In this document: one piece after another, positions 19,121-29,604 of the stretch | How the letters are laid out: every line of letters begins with the position of its first letter | Numbering within the stretch: the stretch's first letter is position 1 | Assembly (NCBI GenBank): GCA_001017865.1 | Contig: LATQ01000283.1 | Span: 1-49,442, forward strand | Direction of reading: 5' to 3' | Source of the DNA: Rhodococcus sp. IITR03 | GTDB lineage: Bacteria; Actinomycetota; Actinomycetes; Mycobacteriales; Mycobacteriaceae | DNA length: 49,442 nucleotides | Notes under the pieces: generated by a model | The model's database searches: none | What the model was told of the DNA's origin: nothing | The model's input: the letters and a program-made list of their open reading frames with translations, nothing else | Made by a program: the position numbers and the translations under genes

Positions 19121-19996
19121 ATGACGATCCACTCGCTCGGCTATCTCCGTCTCACTTCGGTCGACGTCGACGCGTGGACTCGCTTCGGGACCGACGTCCT
19201 GGGGATGACCGCGCAACGGTCTCCCCAGGGCGGGGTCGCCTTCCGGATGGACGAGCACGCTGCTCGCCTGGAGATCGTTCCCGGAGATGCGAGCGCTGTC
19301 GCCGGTATCGGTTTCGAAGTGGAAAACCGCGGGGTGCTCGACCTTCTCGCCGCCGATCTGACGAGCCGCGGATTCGAGGTCCGGAGCGGGACCTCCGCGG
19401 AATGCGACGCCCGCAGAGTGCGTGATGTGCGGCTGGTGAAGGACCCGTTCGGAATGCCGCTCGAGCTGTACAGTGGGCCCTCGCTGGTGCACGATCCGCT
19501 CGAAACCCGTCATGTGCGCGAGTTCGTCACCGGTGATCTCGGAATGGGCCACGTCGTCTTCGGCGGCCCCGAGGCCGATGACGCCTTGACGTTCTACCGG
19601 GACGTTCTCGGCTTCGTCGACCGCAACACCATGCGTGCGATGGGGCCGGATGGTAGACGGGGTGACGAGCGGATCACCTTCCTCGGCTGCAACCGTCGCC
19701 ATCACACGGTGGCGCTGATGAAACGGCCGGCGCCCGCGCAGTTGATCCACTTCATGGTGGAGGTCGGTTCGATCGACGACGTCGGCCGTGCGTACGACCG
19801 CGCACTCGACTCCGGTATCCCGCAGCGCCTTTCGTTGGGTCGGCACAGCAACGACGGGATGGTCTCGTTCTATTCGACGACCCCCGATGGTTTCACCGTC
19901 GAGGTCGGATGCGAAGGGCGCCTGATCGAACCCGGGACACCGACCTACGAAACCACTGCCACCAGCTACTGGGGGCACAGAAAGGTAAGTGCATGA
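19121..19996 (+). CDS. Type I extradiol ring-cleavage dioxygenase (BphC/HsaC-like)
   Basis: A complete 291-residue, two-module vicinal-oxygen-chelate protein. The Fe(II) facial triad is visible as His144 (GMGHVVF), His210 (LIHFMVEV) and Glu261 (FTVEVGCEG), matching BphC/HsaC. The N-terminal module (LGYLRLTSVDVDAWTRFGTDVLGM) lacks the metal ligands, as expected. It cleaves a catechol next to one hydroxyl to give a 2-hydroxy-6-oxo-dienoate, the substrate of the HsaD-like hydrolase at 25252. ATG 19121 follows GGAAATATCG. The stop overlaps the next gene's ATG by four bases, showing tight translational coupling. Confidence 0.94.
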   Translation: MTIHSLGYLRLTSVDVDAWTRFGTDVLGMTAQRSPQGGVAFRMDEHAARLEIVPGDASAVAGIGFEVENRGVLDLLAADLTSRGFEVRSGTSAECDARRVRDVRLVKDPFGMPLELYSGPSLVHDPLETRHVREFVTGDLGMGHVVFGGPEADDALTFYRDVLGFVDRNTMRAMGPDGRRGDERITFLGCNRRHHTVALMKRPAPAQLIHFMVEVGSIDDVGRAYDRALDSGIPQRLSLGRHSNDGMVSFYSTTPDGFTVEVGCEGRLIEPGTPTYETTATSYWGHRKVSA

Positions 19997-21541
19997 CATC
20001 GTCGCTCGAGTGCGATGTCCTCGTGGTCGGCGGCGGTGCGGGCGCACTCACAGGCGCTCTCACCGCCGCGACCCTCGGACTCGACGTGATTCTCGCGGAG
20101 AAGACCGAGTACCTCGGCGGTACAGCCGCTTACGCCGGAGCCGGATTGTGGTTACCACTGAACAAGGTTTCCGCCGCGGCCTTCGCAGATAGCCGGGAGG
20201 AAGTCGATGCGTATGTCGCCGCGACAACCGATGACACCGGTTTCGCCGACCTGCGCGAAGCGTATCTCGATGCCGCGCCGGAGATGATCGACTTCCTCCT
20301 GCAGGATCGCTCTCTGGATTTCTACTGGCGAGCCTTCCCCGACTATTACCCCGACGCCCCGGGGTACAAGCCGCAAGGACGCGCAATCTTCCCGAAGCCG
20401 CTACCTGCCTTCGCGTTGAGTGGTGTGATGCGGATGATCCGACCGGAACTTCCGCTGATCCGCGGTGGCCACAAGATCGGCAAGACGGTCGAAGGGGGAC
20501 GTGTCCTGCTGGGCCGCCTCATCCAGGCTTGTATGCGTGCCGGTGTTCGGATCGAACTCGAGTCGCCCTTGCTCGAGCTCGAAACCCGGGAGCACGGTCG
20601 TCGGTGCACGCCTGGGCGGACGCGACGGTGACATGCGCGTACGTGCGCGTGCCGGGGTTCTGTTGGCAGCGGGCGGTTTCGACCATGACATCGAGATGCG
20701 TAAGCGCGAGGGGCATCCGGTCGAGCCGGGATGGCAGATGGGCGCTCCGGGCAGTACCGGTGAAGTTCTCGCCGAGGCCCGACGTATCGGTGCCGGGGCC
20801 GAGTTGCTGCACGAAGCCTGGTGGACACCGGCCTTTCACACTCCGCTCGGTCCGTCCTTCCGTGTCCGGGAACGTGGACACCCTGGCTCGATCGTCGTCA
20901 ATCAGGACGGACGTCGCTTCTGCAATGAATCGCTACCCTACGACCGGATCGGGCGGGCGTTTCGCGCCGGCGTGCTCGACGGCACCTTGACACTGCCCGC
21001 CTGGTTCATTGTCGATCAGTCGTACGTGGACCGTTACGGTCTCAATGGTGTGCCGCCCCGTGCGCCGGTTCCGGAAGAGTGGCTTGCGGGTGGCTTCGCG
21101 TATCGCGAAGACACGCTCGAAAAGCTCGCAAGTTCCTTGGGGATACCCGCGGACAATTTCGTCGAGACCGTGGAGCGGTTCAACAAATTCGCCGAAACCG
21201 GTGTCGACGAGGAGTTCGGTCGCGGCGACAATGCGTTCGATGCGTTCTTCGGCGATCCCGACGTGTACCCGAACCCTGCACTCTCACCACTGGAAAAGGG
21301 TCCGTTCTACGCCTTACCGATGGTGCTCAGCGATCTGGGTACCAAAGGCGGGCTACGCGCCGACCCGCATGCTCGCGTACTCGACGAATCGGGCGAGCCG
21401 ATCACGGGTCTGTACGCCGCCGGAAACATCATGGCGTCGTGGACGGGTTCCTGCTATCCGGGTCCCGGCGCCCCGATCGGTTCGTCCATGGTCTTCGGCT
21501 ATCTCGCGGCCCGACACATGGTGAACAGGATGGCGGCATGA
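19993..21541 (+). CDS. KstD-like FAD-dependent dehydrogenase 1 (fumarate reductase/3-ketosteroid dehydrogenase family), one frameshift
   Basis: FAD Rossmann motif DVLVVGGGAGALTGALTAATLGLDVILAEK and LGGTAAYAGAGLWLP near the N-terminus. The catalytic and FAD-closing part has GSIVVNQDGRRFCNES, FYALPMVLSDLGTKGGLRADPHARVLD and ITGLYAAGNIMASWTGSCYPGPGAPIGSSMVFG. A missing base near 20595 splits the frame; restored length is about 516 residues. The GSCYPGPG segment resembles 3-ketosteroid Delta1- and Delta4-dehydrogenases, which introduce ring double bonds and help aromatise alicyclic rings. Both ends overlap neighbours by four bases. Confidence 0.88.
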
Positions 21542-22620
21542 ACCGGACCGGACTGCCGTCGCCCGACACCGCGGGATTCTCGAGTGAAGACCAGGATCCG
21601 CGTCTGGCCGACTGGGATCGGCTCGCCGACTGGCTCCGCGAGCGTGGTATCGGGCCGGACGAGGACAGTCGCGTCGAAGTACTCGCCGGCGGCACCCAGA
21701 ACATCCTCATCCGTTACTCCCATGCGGGTCGCGACCTCGTCCTTCGTCGCCCACCGCTGCATCTGCGCAAGAGCAGCAATTCGGTGCTGCTGCGAGAGAT
21801 CGAGATCCTCCGGGCGCTGAACGGCACCGACGTTCCCCATGCCGGCCTGGTCGCCGCATGTACCGACGACAATGTCACCGGATGGGTCTTCTACGTCATG
21901 GACATGGTCGACGGGTTCAATCCGGCCGTCGTCGTTCCTCCACGTTTCGCCGATTCCCGTGATCTCAGGCGCGATCTCGCCTTCCATGCGATGGACGTGC
22001 TCGCGACGATGGGCAATCTGGACCACCGGAGTGTGGGCCTCGAAGAGTTCGGTAAACCGGAAGGATTTCTGGAACGCCAGGTGCCTCGATGGTTGCGGGA
22101 ACTCGAGTCGTTCAGCGCACTGGACGGTTACGAGGGTGTCGAACTCCCGGGACTCGACCGCATCGTGACCTGGCTCGGGGAGAACCGGCCCGCATTCTTC
22201 CGACCCGGCATCATGCACGGGGACTACCACCTCGCCAATCTCATCTTCTCCGAGGACGATGCACGTGTCCTGGCCGTGGTGGACTGGGAGATGGCAACCA
22301 TCGGCGATCCACTACTCGACCTGGGCCGATTCCTCGCGACCTGGCCGTCGGCCGAGGAACCCATCGGGACCGCCGGCCCCATCTACCGGACCGAAGGTCT
22401 GCCCCTGGCCGACGAACTCGTGGACAGGTACCGGGCCACCAGCACTCTCGACGTGAGCGCGGTGGACTGGTACATCGTGCTCGCCTGCTTCAAGATCGGC
22501 GTCATCCTCGAAGGAACCCACGCTCGTTCGTGCGCGGGACTGGCCGACCCGGCCGTCGGCGCCCGACTCCACCGGATGAGCCAAGCCCTGTTCCGCCGCG
22601 CAGAAAGAATCGTCTCGTGA
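21538..22620 (+). CDS. APH-fold phosphotransferase (ACAD10/11 kinase-like) 1
   Basis: A complete 360-residue frame. Kinase-fold motifs: VEVLAGGTQNILIRY, DLVLRRPP, the Brenner motif IMHGDYHLANLIF, and the DFG-like VVDWEMATIGDPLLDLGR. Such proteins resemble the kinase domain of ACAD10/11, which phosphorylates 4-hydroxyacyl-CoA, and are common in actinobacterial lipid and steroid clusters. Four-base overlaps at both ends (ATGA at 21538, GTGA at 22617) place it in the operon. In this pathway it may phosphorylate a hydroxyacyl intermediate; that is inference. A second copy of the family is at 41518-42862. Confidence 0.88.
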   Translation: MNRTGLPSPDTAGFSSEDQDPRLADWDRLADWLRERGIGPDEDSRVEVLAGGTQNILIRYSHAGRDLVLRRPPLHLRKSSNSVLLREIEILRALNGTDVPHAGLVAACTDDNVTGWVFYVMDMVDGFNPAVVVPPRFADSRDLRRDLAFHAMDVLATMGNLDHRSVGLEEFGKPEGFLERQVPRWLRELESFSALDGYEGVELPGLDRIVTWLGENRPAFFRPGIMHGDYHLANLIFSEDDARVLAVVDWEMATIGDPLLDLGRFLATWPSAEEPIGTAGPIYRTEGLPLADELVDRYRATSTLDVSAVDWYIVLACFKIGVILEGTHARSCAGLADPAVGARLHRMSQALFRRAERIVS

Positions 22621-23398
22621 CCACGACCTCCTCACCCGTACAGACCGACCCGTTGTTCGACGTTCGCGACAAGGCGGTGCTGATCACCGGGGGCAGCCGC
22701 GGCCTGGGCCTGCAGATGGCACACGCCTTCGCGGCACGGGGCGCGAACGTGATCGTGGCCAGCCGCAAGATCGAGGCCTGTGAGGAAACCGCGGCGGAAC
22801 TGCGCAACACCTACGCGTCGACGCCGGTGCCTATGCCTGCAACGTGAGCGACTGGTCGCAATGCGACGACCTGATGGACGCGGTGCACGAGCGGTACGGC
22901 CAACTCGATGTGCTGGTCAACAATGCCGGGCTCTCGCCGTTGTATCCGAGCCTCGACAAGGTCGAGGCGGCGCTGTTCGACAAGGTGATCGGCGTCAACC
23001 TGCGAGGCCCGTTCCGGCTCTCGGTGCTGGCCGGGACCAGGATGGCCGAAGGCCGCGGTGGTTCGATCATCAACATCACCTCCACCCAGTCGATCAAGCC
23101 GCGTCCGCACGCTCTTCCGTATGCGGCTGCGAAGGCAGGACTGAACGCGATCACCGAAGGCCTCGCCCATGCCTTCGGCCCGGAGGTTCGGGTCAACGCG
23201 ATCCTGTGCGGCCCGTTCCTGACCGAGGTATCCGAGGCATGGGACATGGAGGAATTCGAAGAACGCGCACAGCGGACCATGGCACTGCAACGCGGCGGCC
23301 GGCCGGAGGAGATCATCGGCGCAGCACTGTATTACGCCAGCGACGCATCGAGCTTCGCCACGGGAGCAGTGATGCGTCTCGACGGCGGCTACGTCTGA
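22617..23398 (+). CDS. Short-chain dehydrogenase/reductase (one frameshift)
   Basis: GTG start overlaps the kinase stop (GTGA). The classical SDR signatures are all present: TGGSRGLG (NAD(P) binding), NNAG, Ser in NITSTQS, YAAAK catalytic Tyr/Lys, and the C-terminal RLDGGYV. A missing base near 22816 (restoring RNTYGVDAGAYACN) changes the frame after about 66 residues. Total about 260 residues. It should oxidise or reduce a hydroxyl/keto group of a pathway intermediate. It is the last gene of the tightly overlapped group that starts with the dioxygenase. Confidence 0.9.
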
Positions 23399-23503
23399 CC
23401 GAAGGACACGGTGTCCGGGGGATGCGGTCGGTAGCAGAATCCGGTCCCATCCCCCGGCACAGACCTCTGTCGGCATAGCCTTTCGACTCTTAGGTTTCCT
23501 CAC

Positions 23504-25222
23504 ATGGGAACGCACACTGCGGAATTGATCGTTCAGCGGAACGTCGAAGTGCCGATGCGAGACGGCACGATCCTGCGAGCCGATCTCTATCGACCCGCCG
23601 GCGAAGGACCCTTCCCGACGCTGCTGCAGCGCACGCCGTACAGCAAGGACTTCAACCCCGGCCTGTGGGTCGTGCTCGACCCGATCAAAGCCGCTTCCGC
23701 CGGTTTCGCAGTCGTGGTGCAGGACGTCCGGGGACGCGGGCGCTCCGACGGCGACTTCTACCCCTTCACCGCCGAAGCCCAGGACGGTGAAGACGCGGTG
23801 GCGTGGGTGCGAGCGCAACCCTGGTGCAACGGTGCCATCGGCATGTACGGCAGTTCGTACATGGCCGCGGCCGCCTGGCAGGCTGCCAAGCGATCCCCCG
23901 AAGGACTGATGGCACTGGCACCCTTCCAGGCCAGCAGCGACTACTTCGAGGGACGCAGCTACCGCGGCGGCGCCTTCGAACTCGGCGCGCTGCTGGGTGT
24001 TTCGCTCAACGCGCTGGGCGGAGGAATCGCTCACCGGATGATCAAGCGTGGCGAGCTGCGCCCGTCCGCAGCGCGGGAGGCCCGCGAAGCGGTCAACGAC
24101 CTGGCACCCTGGGCCCGGACCGCACCGATCGAGAAGTTGCGCGAGACGGTCCTGGGAGACATCGCGCCGTTCTTCTTCGACTGGGCCGCCGCCGACGATC
24201 CCACCTCCGAGGTCTGGACCTCGCTCTCGGTGGAATCGTCGTACCCGAACGTCTCCGTACCGGTCCTTCACCTGAGCTCCTGGTACGACCAGGCGCACGT
24301 GGGGACGCTCCGCAACTTCGAGGGAATGACGAGCCGAGCCCCCGAATCCGTACGCGACCAGCAGTTCCTGCTGATGGGCCCGTGGGCGCACCGCGTTCCC
24401 CGAGGAAGCACGCTCGGCCAGTTGAAAATCGGCGATCTCTACTTCGGGACGAGCGCGATGTTCGACATGGACAACCTCCAGATCGGATTCTTCCGCAGCG
24501 CTCTGGCAGGCGAACCCGCGACATGGCCGTACCCCGAGCGGGTCCGGTTGTTCATGATGGGTGAGAACGCTTGGCGCAACTACTCGCAGTGGCCCCCGGC
24601 AGAGGCGCAGACGCGTCGCCTGCATCTCGTCGGCAACGGTACCGCCGCCCGACAGGACGGGACGCTGTCGTGGGATGCACCCGAGCGGGAAGTCGCCGAC
24701 AGCTGGCAGCACGATCCCACCGACCCCGTGCCCACCTCCGGTGGCGCCCACATGACCCCGGAGGCGGTCTGCCCGGCCGGACCGATCGAACAGACCGAGG
24801 TGCAGCAGAGGGACGACGTGCTCGTCTTCACCGGCCCCGAACTGACCGAGGACCTCGACGTCATCGGCTGGGTCGACGCCGAACTGTGGGTGGACGGCAG
24901 CGCGGTCGATGCCGACTACTCGATCACCGTCAGCGACGTCCACCCGGACGGTCGCAGTTACAACGTCTGCGACGGCTACCTGCACGTTCGGGCAGGTGCA
25001 GCCACGGCAGAGGCTCCGATACGGATCAGCCTCGGCGCGACCGCCCAGCGGTTCCGGGCCGGGCACCGCATCCGGGTGCACATCGCCGGTAGCTCCTCGC
25101 CACGTCACCCCATCGTCGGGGGGATCGACGGCGCCGTGCGCACCCAGACCGTTCGTTGCGGGGGAGTTGCGGCCTCGGCGGTGCTGCTTCCCATCGTCGA
25201 CGCAGCCCCTACTGCTTCCTGA
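23504..25222 (+). CDS. CocE/NonD-family alpha/beta hydrolase (X-Pro dipeptidyl-peptidase-like esterase)
   Basis: A complete 572-residue frame. The N-terminal catalytic domain has VPMRDGTILRADLYRP, FAVVVQDVRGRGRSDG, nucleophile in MYGSSYMA (Ser118), acid in SSWYDQ (Asp262) and His296 in GPWAHR. The C-terminal jelly-roll domain runs from about residue 330 (TRRLHLVGNG to HRIRVHIAGSSSPRHP). Family members hydrolyse esters (cocaine esterase), amides or Xaa-Pro peptides. No signal peptide is visible, so it is cytoplasmic. It begins about 105 bases after the SDR and precedes the C-C hydrolase by 29 bases. It might release the aromatic or alicyclic acid from an ester taken up by the ABC importer. Confidence 0.9.
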   Translation: MGTHTAELIVQRNVEVPMRDGTILRADLYRPAGEGPFPTLLQRTPYSKDFNPGLWVVLDPIKAASAGFAVVVQDVRGRGRSDGDFYPFTAEAQDGEDAVAWVRAQPWCNGAIGMYGSSYMAAAAWQAAKRSPEGLMALAPFQASSDYFEGRSYRGGAFELGALLGVSLNALGGGIAHRMIKRGELRPSAAREAREAVNDLAPWARTAPIEKLRETVLGDIAPFFFDWAAADDPTSEVWTSLSVESSYPNVSVPVLHLSSWYDQAHVGTLRNFEGMTSRAPESVRDQQFLLMGPWAHRVPRGSTLGQLKIGDLYFGTSAMFDMDNLQIGFFRSALAGEPATWPYPERVRLFMMGENAWRNYSQWPPAEAQTRRLHLVGNGTAARQDGTLSWDAPEREVADSWQHDPTDPVPTSGGAHMTPEAVCPAGPIEQTEVQQRDDVLVFTGPELTEDLDVIGWVDAELWVDGSAVDADYSITVSDVHPDGRSYNVCDGYLHVRAGAATAEAPIRISLGATAQRFRAGHRIRVHIAGSSSPRHPIVGGIDGAVRTQTVRCGGVAASAVLLPIVDAAPTAS

Positions 25223-25251
25223 ACTTCCCGCCCACCTCGATAGGAGACCAG

Positions 25252-26130
25252 ATGCTGGATACGGTAGACATCACCCGCGAGGGAACCCGGCGCACCTTCG
25301 ACGGCCCCACCCCGCTGAGCTACCACATCGCCGGCGAGGGTGAAGCCTTCGTCATGCTGCACGGCTCGGGCCCCGGTGTCTCGGGGTGGGCAACTTCGGT
25401 GCGAACCTGCCCTTGTTCTCGCAACACTTCCGGACGATCATTCCCGACCAGCCCGGCTTCGGCGCGAGCCTCGTCCCGAGATGGACCGCCCCTACCATCG
25501 GATTTCGTCGGATGCTATCGCGGCCCTGCTCGACGAACTGGGAATCGAGAAGGCGCACGTCCTCGGTAACTCGATGGGCGGCAGCGTCGCAGCGCGTTTC
25601 GCTCTCGACCATCCCGACCGTCTCGGCAAGCTCGTTCTGATGGGCCCGGGCGGCGTCGGCGCGGCGATCCTGTCGCCGTCCCCGCCGGAGGGGCTCGGCC
25701 GCCTCGTCGAATTCGCCCAGGACCCCACCCGCGAGAAGTTGGTGGCGTGGATGAAGACGATGGTCAGCGACAAGGCGTTCATCACCGAGGAACTGATCGA
25801 GGAACGCTGGCGCAACGCCACCGAACCCGGCGCCATCGAATGGCTGCGCCTGTTCTTCTCGCACGTCGGCGGCAAGAGCAAGCGCCCCACCGAAGAGATC
25901 CCGTTGTGGGCGCAGGTGCCGAAGATCGCTGCGCCGACGCTGATCACCTGGGTCGCGACGACCGCGTGACCCCGCTCGAGATGGCGTGGCTTCCGTTGCG
26001 TCAGATGCGCGAAGTGGAACTGCACGTCTTCTCGGGCTGCGGTCACTGGGCGATGACGGAGAAGCGCGAGCAGTTCGAGCGCGTGGTCATGGAGTTCCTG
26101 ACCCGCCCAGTCGCCACGTCCGTGGCGTGA
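25252..26130 (+). CDS. HsaD/BphD-like meta-cleavage product C-C hydrolase (three frameshifts)
   Basis: The alpha/beta-hydrolase oxyanion region VMLHGSGPGVSGW leads, after a missing base near 25385, into GNFGANLPLFSQHFRTIIPDQPGFGAS, typical of MCP hydrolases. After a second break near 25480 come ALLDELGIEKAHVLGNSMGGSVAARFAL (nucleophile Ser in GNSMGG) and KLVLMGPGGVGAAI. A third break near 25960 gives DDRVTPLEMAW (acid) and GCGHWAMTEK (His). About 292 residues. The enzyme hydrolyses the 2-hydroxy-6-oxo-dienoate made by the extradiol dioxygenase into a hydroxydienoate and a second acid. AGGAG lies six bases before ATG 25252. Confidence 0.9.
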
Positions 26131-26144
26131 AACGGAGGTAGATG

Positions 26145-26452
26145 ATGCAAGTTCGATCCGGCCAGCGCTACGTCAGCGCGGTATGTGCAACGTCGATCGT
26201 GGTGGTCAAGGGACCGTCCTCCGATATCGACCTGAAATGCGGTGGCACGGCGATGGTGGCCGCCGGCACCGACGTGGACTCGCGTCCGGGCCCCGCCGCA
26301 GGCTACGACCAGGGCACGATCATCGGGAAGCGGTACTGGGACGAGGAGACCGGCCTGGAGGTCGTGTGCACCTCGGCGGGACCGGGCTCTCTGAGTCTCG
26401 GGGATCGGGTTCTGCCGAACGTCCCCCGCAGCCGCTGCCTTCGTCCGACTGA
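26145..26452 (+). CDS. Small conserved protein of unknown function (one frameshift)
   Basis: A protein of about 103 residues beginning MQVRSGQRYVSAVCATSIVVV, with DIDLKCGGTAM, GTIIGKRYWDEETGLEVVCT and GSLSLGDRVLP. Restoring one C in the C-run near 26426 gives a natural C-terminus PQPLPSSD and stop at 26452. GGAGG lies six bases upstream of ATG 26145, favouring it over ATG 26142. I recall similar small proteins beside actinobacterial acyl-CoA and steroid-type clusters, but know no function. Two cysteines (CGG, CT) could bind a metal; this is speculation. It lies between the C-C hydrolase and a KstD-like gene. Confidence 0.7.
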
Positions 26453-26471
26453 CCCGACCACGAGGAGTCCG

Positions 26472-27959
26472 GTGAACGACTTCGCAGCTCTGAAGGCATC
26501 CGAGATCACCGAGTGGGACCGGCAGGTCGACGTCATCGTCGTCGGATGCGGTGCCGCCGGTGTCTCGGCTGCGATCGAGGCCCGCGTCTCGGGGGCCGAG
26601 GTTCTCGCCCTGGAAGCCGCCGGTGAACCCGGCGGCACCTCGGCGATGTCCGGCGGCCTGATCTATCTCGGCGGTGGCACAGCCCTGCAACAGGCCTGCG
26701 GATTCGAGGACTCGCCCGAGGAGATGGCCCGTTTCCTCATGGCGGCCTGCGGGCCGCACGCCGACGAGGAGAAGGTGCGGATCTACTGCGAAGGCAGTGT
26801 GGCGCACTACGACTGGCTCGTCGACTGCGGTGTGCCGTTCAAGCCGTCCTTCTGGTCGGCTCCCACTGCCGAACCGTGGAACGACGACGGCTGATGTTCT
26901 CCGGAGGCGAGGACGCCGCGCCCTTCGCCGGCCTCGCGAAACCGGCACCTCGCGGTCACTGCCCTGCTGCGCCGGCGTCGCGGCACGGCAGCGCCGGAGG
27001 CTTCCTGTTGATGGAGGTGCTCGCGCGTCGCGCCACCGAACTCGGTGTCGAGCAGAGCAACAACACCCGGGTGTGCGACGGCTCGTCGTCGACGACGACG
27101 GAGCGGTGGTGGGGGTCCTCGCCCGCCGGTTCGGTAAGGACCTGTTGCTGGCGGCCGTCGCGGGGTCGTTCTCACCGCCGGTGGGTTCATCTACGACGAA
27201 CGGTTGCTCGCCGATCACGCGCCCGCGCTGGTCGGCACCGACAAGCTGGGCGTGGAGGACAACGACGGATCGGTTCTCCGCGCGGCCATGGCAGTGGGCG
27301 CGGCGACGGTGCGCATGGACGCCGGTGAAGCCGCGTTCTCGGTACCGCCGGCTCTGGTCAAACCGGGCGTACTCGTCAACGCTTCGGGGCAGCGCTTCAT
27401 CAACGAGGACGCCTATCTCGGCCGCGTCGGACAGCACGGACTGTTCCGTCAGGACGGACGGGTGTGGTTGATCCTCGACGAGGAGATCTTCGACGCCGCA
27501 GAGGAATTCCGCGGTCCTGTCCAACCCGGATTCGTCGCCGAAACCATCGAGGAACTCGCCGAGGAAACAGGTCTGCCGGCCGGCGCCCTCGCCGACACCG
27601 TGGCCGCCTACAACCGCGCCGCCGAAACCGGGCACGACGAACGCTTCGGAAAGTCGCCGCGTTGGCTCGCGCCCCTGCGATCACCGTTCGCGGCGATCGA
27701 CGCGAGCGGACGATTCCGCACCTTCACGCTCGGCGGATTGAAGACCACCCCGGACGGGACGGTGCTCGACCACGACGGTGCGCCCGTGCCCGGGCTCTAC
27801 GCGGCCGGTCGCATCACGTCGGGTATCCCGGCCACCGGATATGTCAGTGGTGCATCGCTGGGCGACTGCACCTTCTTCGGACGACGCGCCGGGGCATCCG
27901 CCGCCCTTGCGCAACCACGGATTTCGGCGAAGGAGACCGTCTCGTGCGCAACCGACTGA
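26472..27959 (+). CDS. KstD-like FAD-dependent dehydrogenase 2 (frameshifted)
   Basis: GTG 26472 has GAGGAG about four bases upstream. The Rossmann motif is VDVIVVGCGAAGVSAAIEARVSGAEVLALE, followed by GGTSAMSGGLIYLGGGTALQ. The middle is broken near 26890 and again near 27075 and 27165; SAGGFLLMEVLARRATELGVE and ADHAPALVGTDKLGVEDNDG recover the family pattern. The C-terminus FRTFTLGGLKTTPDGTVLD, PGLYAAGRITSGIPATGYVSGASLGD is the FAD-closing segment. About 497 residues. It belongs to the fumarate reductase/3-ketosteroid dehydrogenase flavoproteins. It overlaps the next flavoprotein gene by 16 bases. Confidence 0.84.
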
Positions 27960-29564
27960 TCGACGATGCCGCGACCCATCCGTGGCAGGAGGTGTTCGAC
28001 GTCGTCGTCGTAGGAAGTGGTGCGGCGGGTCTGGTCGCGGCCACCATGGCCGCCGACGGAGGCGCCTCCGTGCTGCTGCTCGAGAAGAGTGCCCGTTTGG
28101 GGGAACCACCGCGCTGTCGGGAGGAGCGGCGTGGATCCCGGCCAACGGTCACGTCGGCGAATTGGGCGGTACCGACTCCCGGGCCGATGCCCTCGCCTAC
28201 ATCAAGGCCCTGGCCGGTGACGACGTGCCGGACCCGGAACTGATCGACGTCTTCGTCGATACGGCACCGCAGATGCTGGACTATCTGGAGCAGCACACGC
28301 CACTGAAGATGGCGGCGATCCCGGGCTTTCCCGACTACTACCTGCACCTCGAGGAGATACCGGGACGAACGTCGGGTGGCCGCGCGGTCGAGGCACTGCC
28401 GTTTCCCGTTCGGGACGAGCTGCCCGACCATGCCGATGCTCTACCGGTGCGGTCCACCCTGAACATCCTGGGGGAGAGAACGACTCACGCCGAGGAACGC
28501 ACTCGGCAGGACCCCGACGAACTGGCCGCGGAGATCGCGCGGCGCACGGCCGCCGACGTGCGCGTCAAGGGCGTCGCACTGGTGGCACGACTGCTGCGGG
28601 GACTTCTGGATCGCGGGGTGGTCGTCCGCGCCTCCAGCCCTGTCGACGGATTGATCATCGCGGGGGACGACGTGGTCGGCGTGCGATCCTGCGGCGTCGA
28701 CCTCGGTGCGCGGCAGGCTGTCGTCCTGGCCAGCGGCGGTTTCGAGTGGGATTCCGAATCGGTGCGCGGCTTCATCGGATACGACGTCGTGCCCGTCAGT
28801 GCATCCACCAACACCGGCGACGGACTGAAAATGGTGCTCGAGGCCGGCGCGTCGGTGGCGAACATGCGGTCGTATTTCGGCACGGTCGTCGCATACGACC
28901 CGGCGCTGACCGAGGCGGGCGAACCGGTTGCCCAGGCGGGCCTGCCGATCCGCACCCATGCGGCCTCGCTGATCGTCGATACTCGCGGTGAGCGGTTCGT
29001 GAACGAACACACCCGCTACAACGACTTTCCGAAGGTCTTCGGCAATCACGACACGCGAGGCCCGGCTCCCCAATCTCGGTGCCTCGTGGCTGATCTTCGA
29101 TTCCACTGCCCGTTCCCGGATCGCGGTGCTGTCCGCGGCCCCCGGTGGGCCCGACCCGGACTGGCTGCACCCTTCGAGCGATCTCGACGCACTCGCGCAG
29201 CGATCGGCGTCGACGCCACAGCCTTGACGGCAACGGTCGCGGAGTACAACGACTTCGCGAAGCACGGGATGGACCGACGTTCGGCCGGCGCGCCCTGGCC
29301 CCGGTCGATACGGCGCCCTACTACGCGCTCCGCCTTCATCCAGGAACACTCACCACCACCGGTGGTCCTCGAATCAGCTCGTGTGGCGAAGTACTTCGAC
29401 ACGAGGGTGTCCCGATTCCGGGACTGTTCGCTGCAGGAACCGTGGCAGCCGGTGTCTTCGGACACCTCTACCCGTCCGGTGGTTCTCCGATCGCTGTAGC
29501 AATGACCTTCGGATTTCTTGCCGGCCGAAGTGCCGCGGCAGCATCGAGACGTTGGGGTGCCTGA
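27944..29564 (+). CDS. KstD-like FAD-dependent dehydrogenase 3 (four frameshifts)
   Basis: GTG 27944 lies inside the end of the previous gene. Rossmann motif VFDVVVVGSGAAGLVAATMAADGGASVLLLEKS, then (break near 28100) GTTALSGGAAWIPANGH, the KstD-type segment. The central part (MLDYLEQHTPLKM, GFPDYYLHLEEIPG, QAVVLASGGFEWD, FVNEHTRYNDFPKVFG) is in frame. Three more breaks near 29060, 29275 and 29375 precede the C-terminus GVPIPGLFAAGTVAAGVFGHLYPSGGSPIAVAMTFG. About 540 residues. Its PDYYLHLEE segment recalls the GFPDYYPD-type segment of flavoprotein 1. Three related flavoproteins in one operon suggest successive ring desaturations. Confidence 0.84.
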
Positions 29565-29604
29565 GAGCGAAGTCGTGACGTCCGAGGAAGGGAACGGATC
29601 TGAA

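Noticed and set aside
22811..25108. 765-codon open frame on the minus strand
   Set aside because: It is fully antisense to the SDR and CocE-type genes, which have clear catalytic motifs; the antisense translation shows none.
26142..26894. Reading the small gene and flavoprotein 2 as one fused protein
   Set aside because: A separate ribosome-binding site and GTG at 26472, and the natural end PQPLPSSD at 26452 after one base correction, show two genes.
26043..27635. 530-codon minus-strand frame
   Set aside because: Antisense shadow of the KstD-like flavoprotein 2 and the small gene; no recognisable domain.
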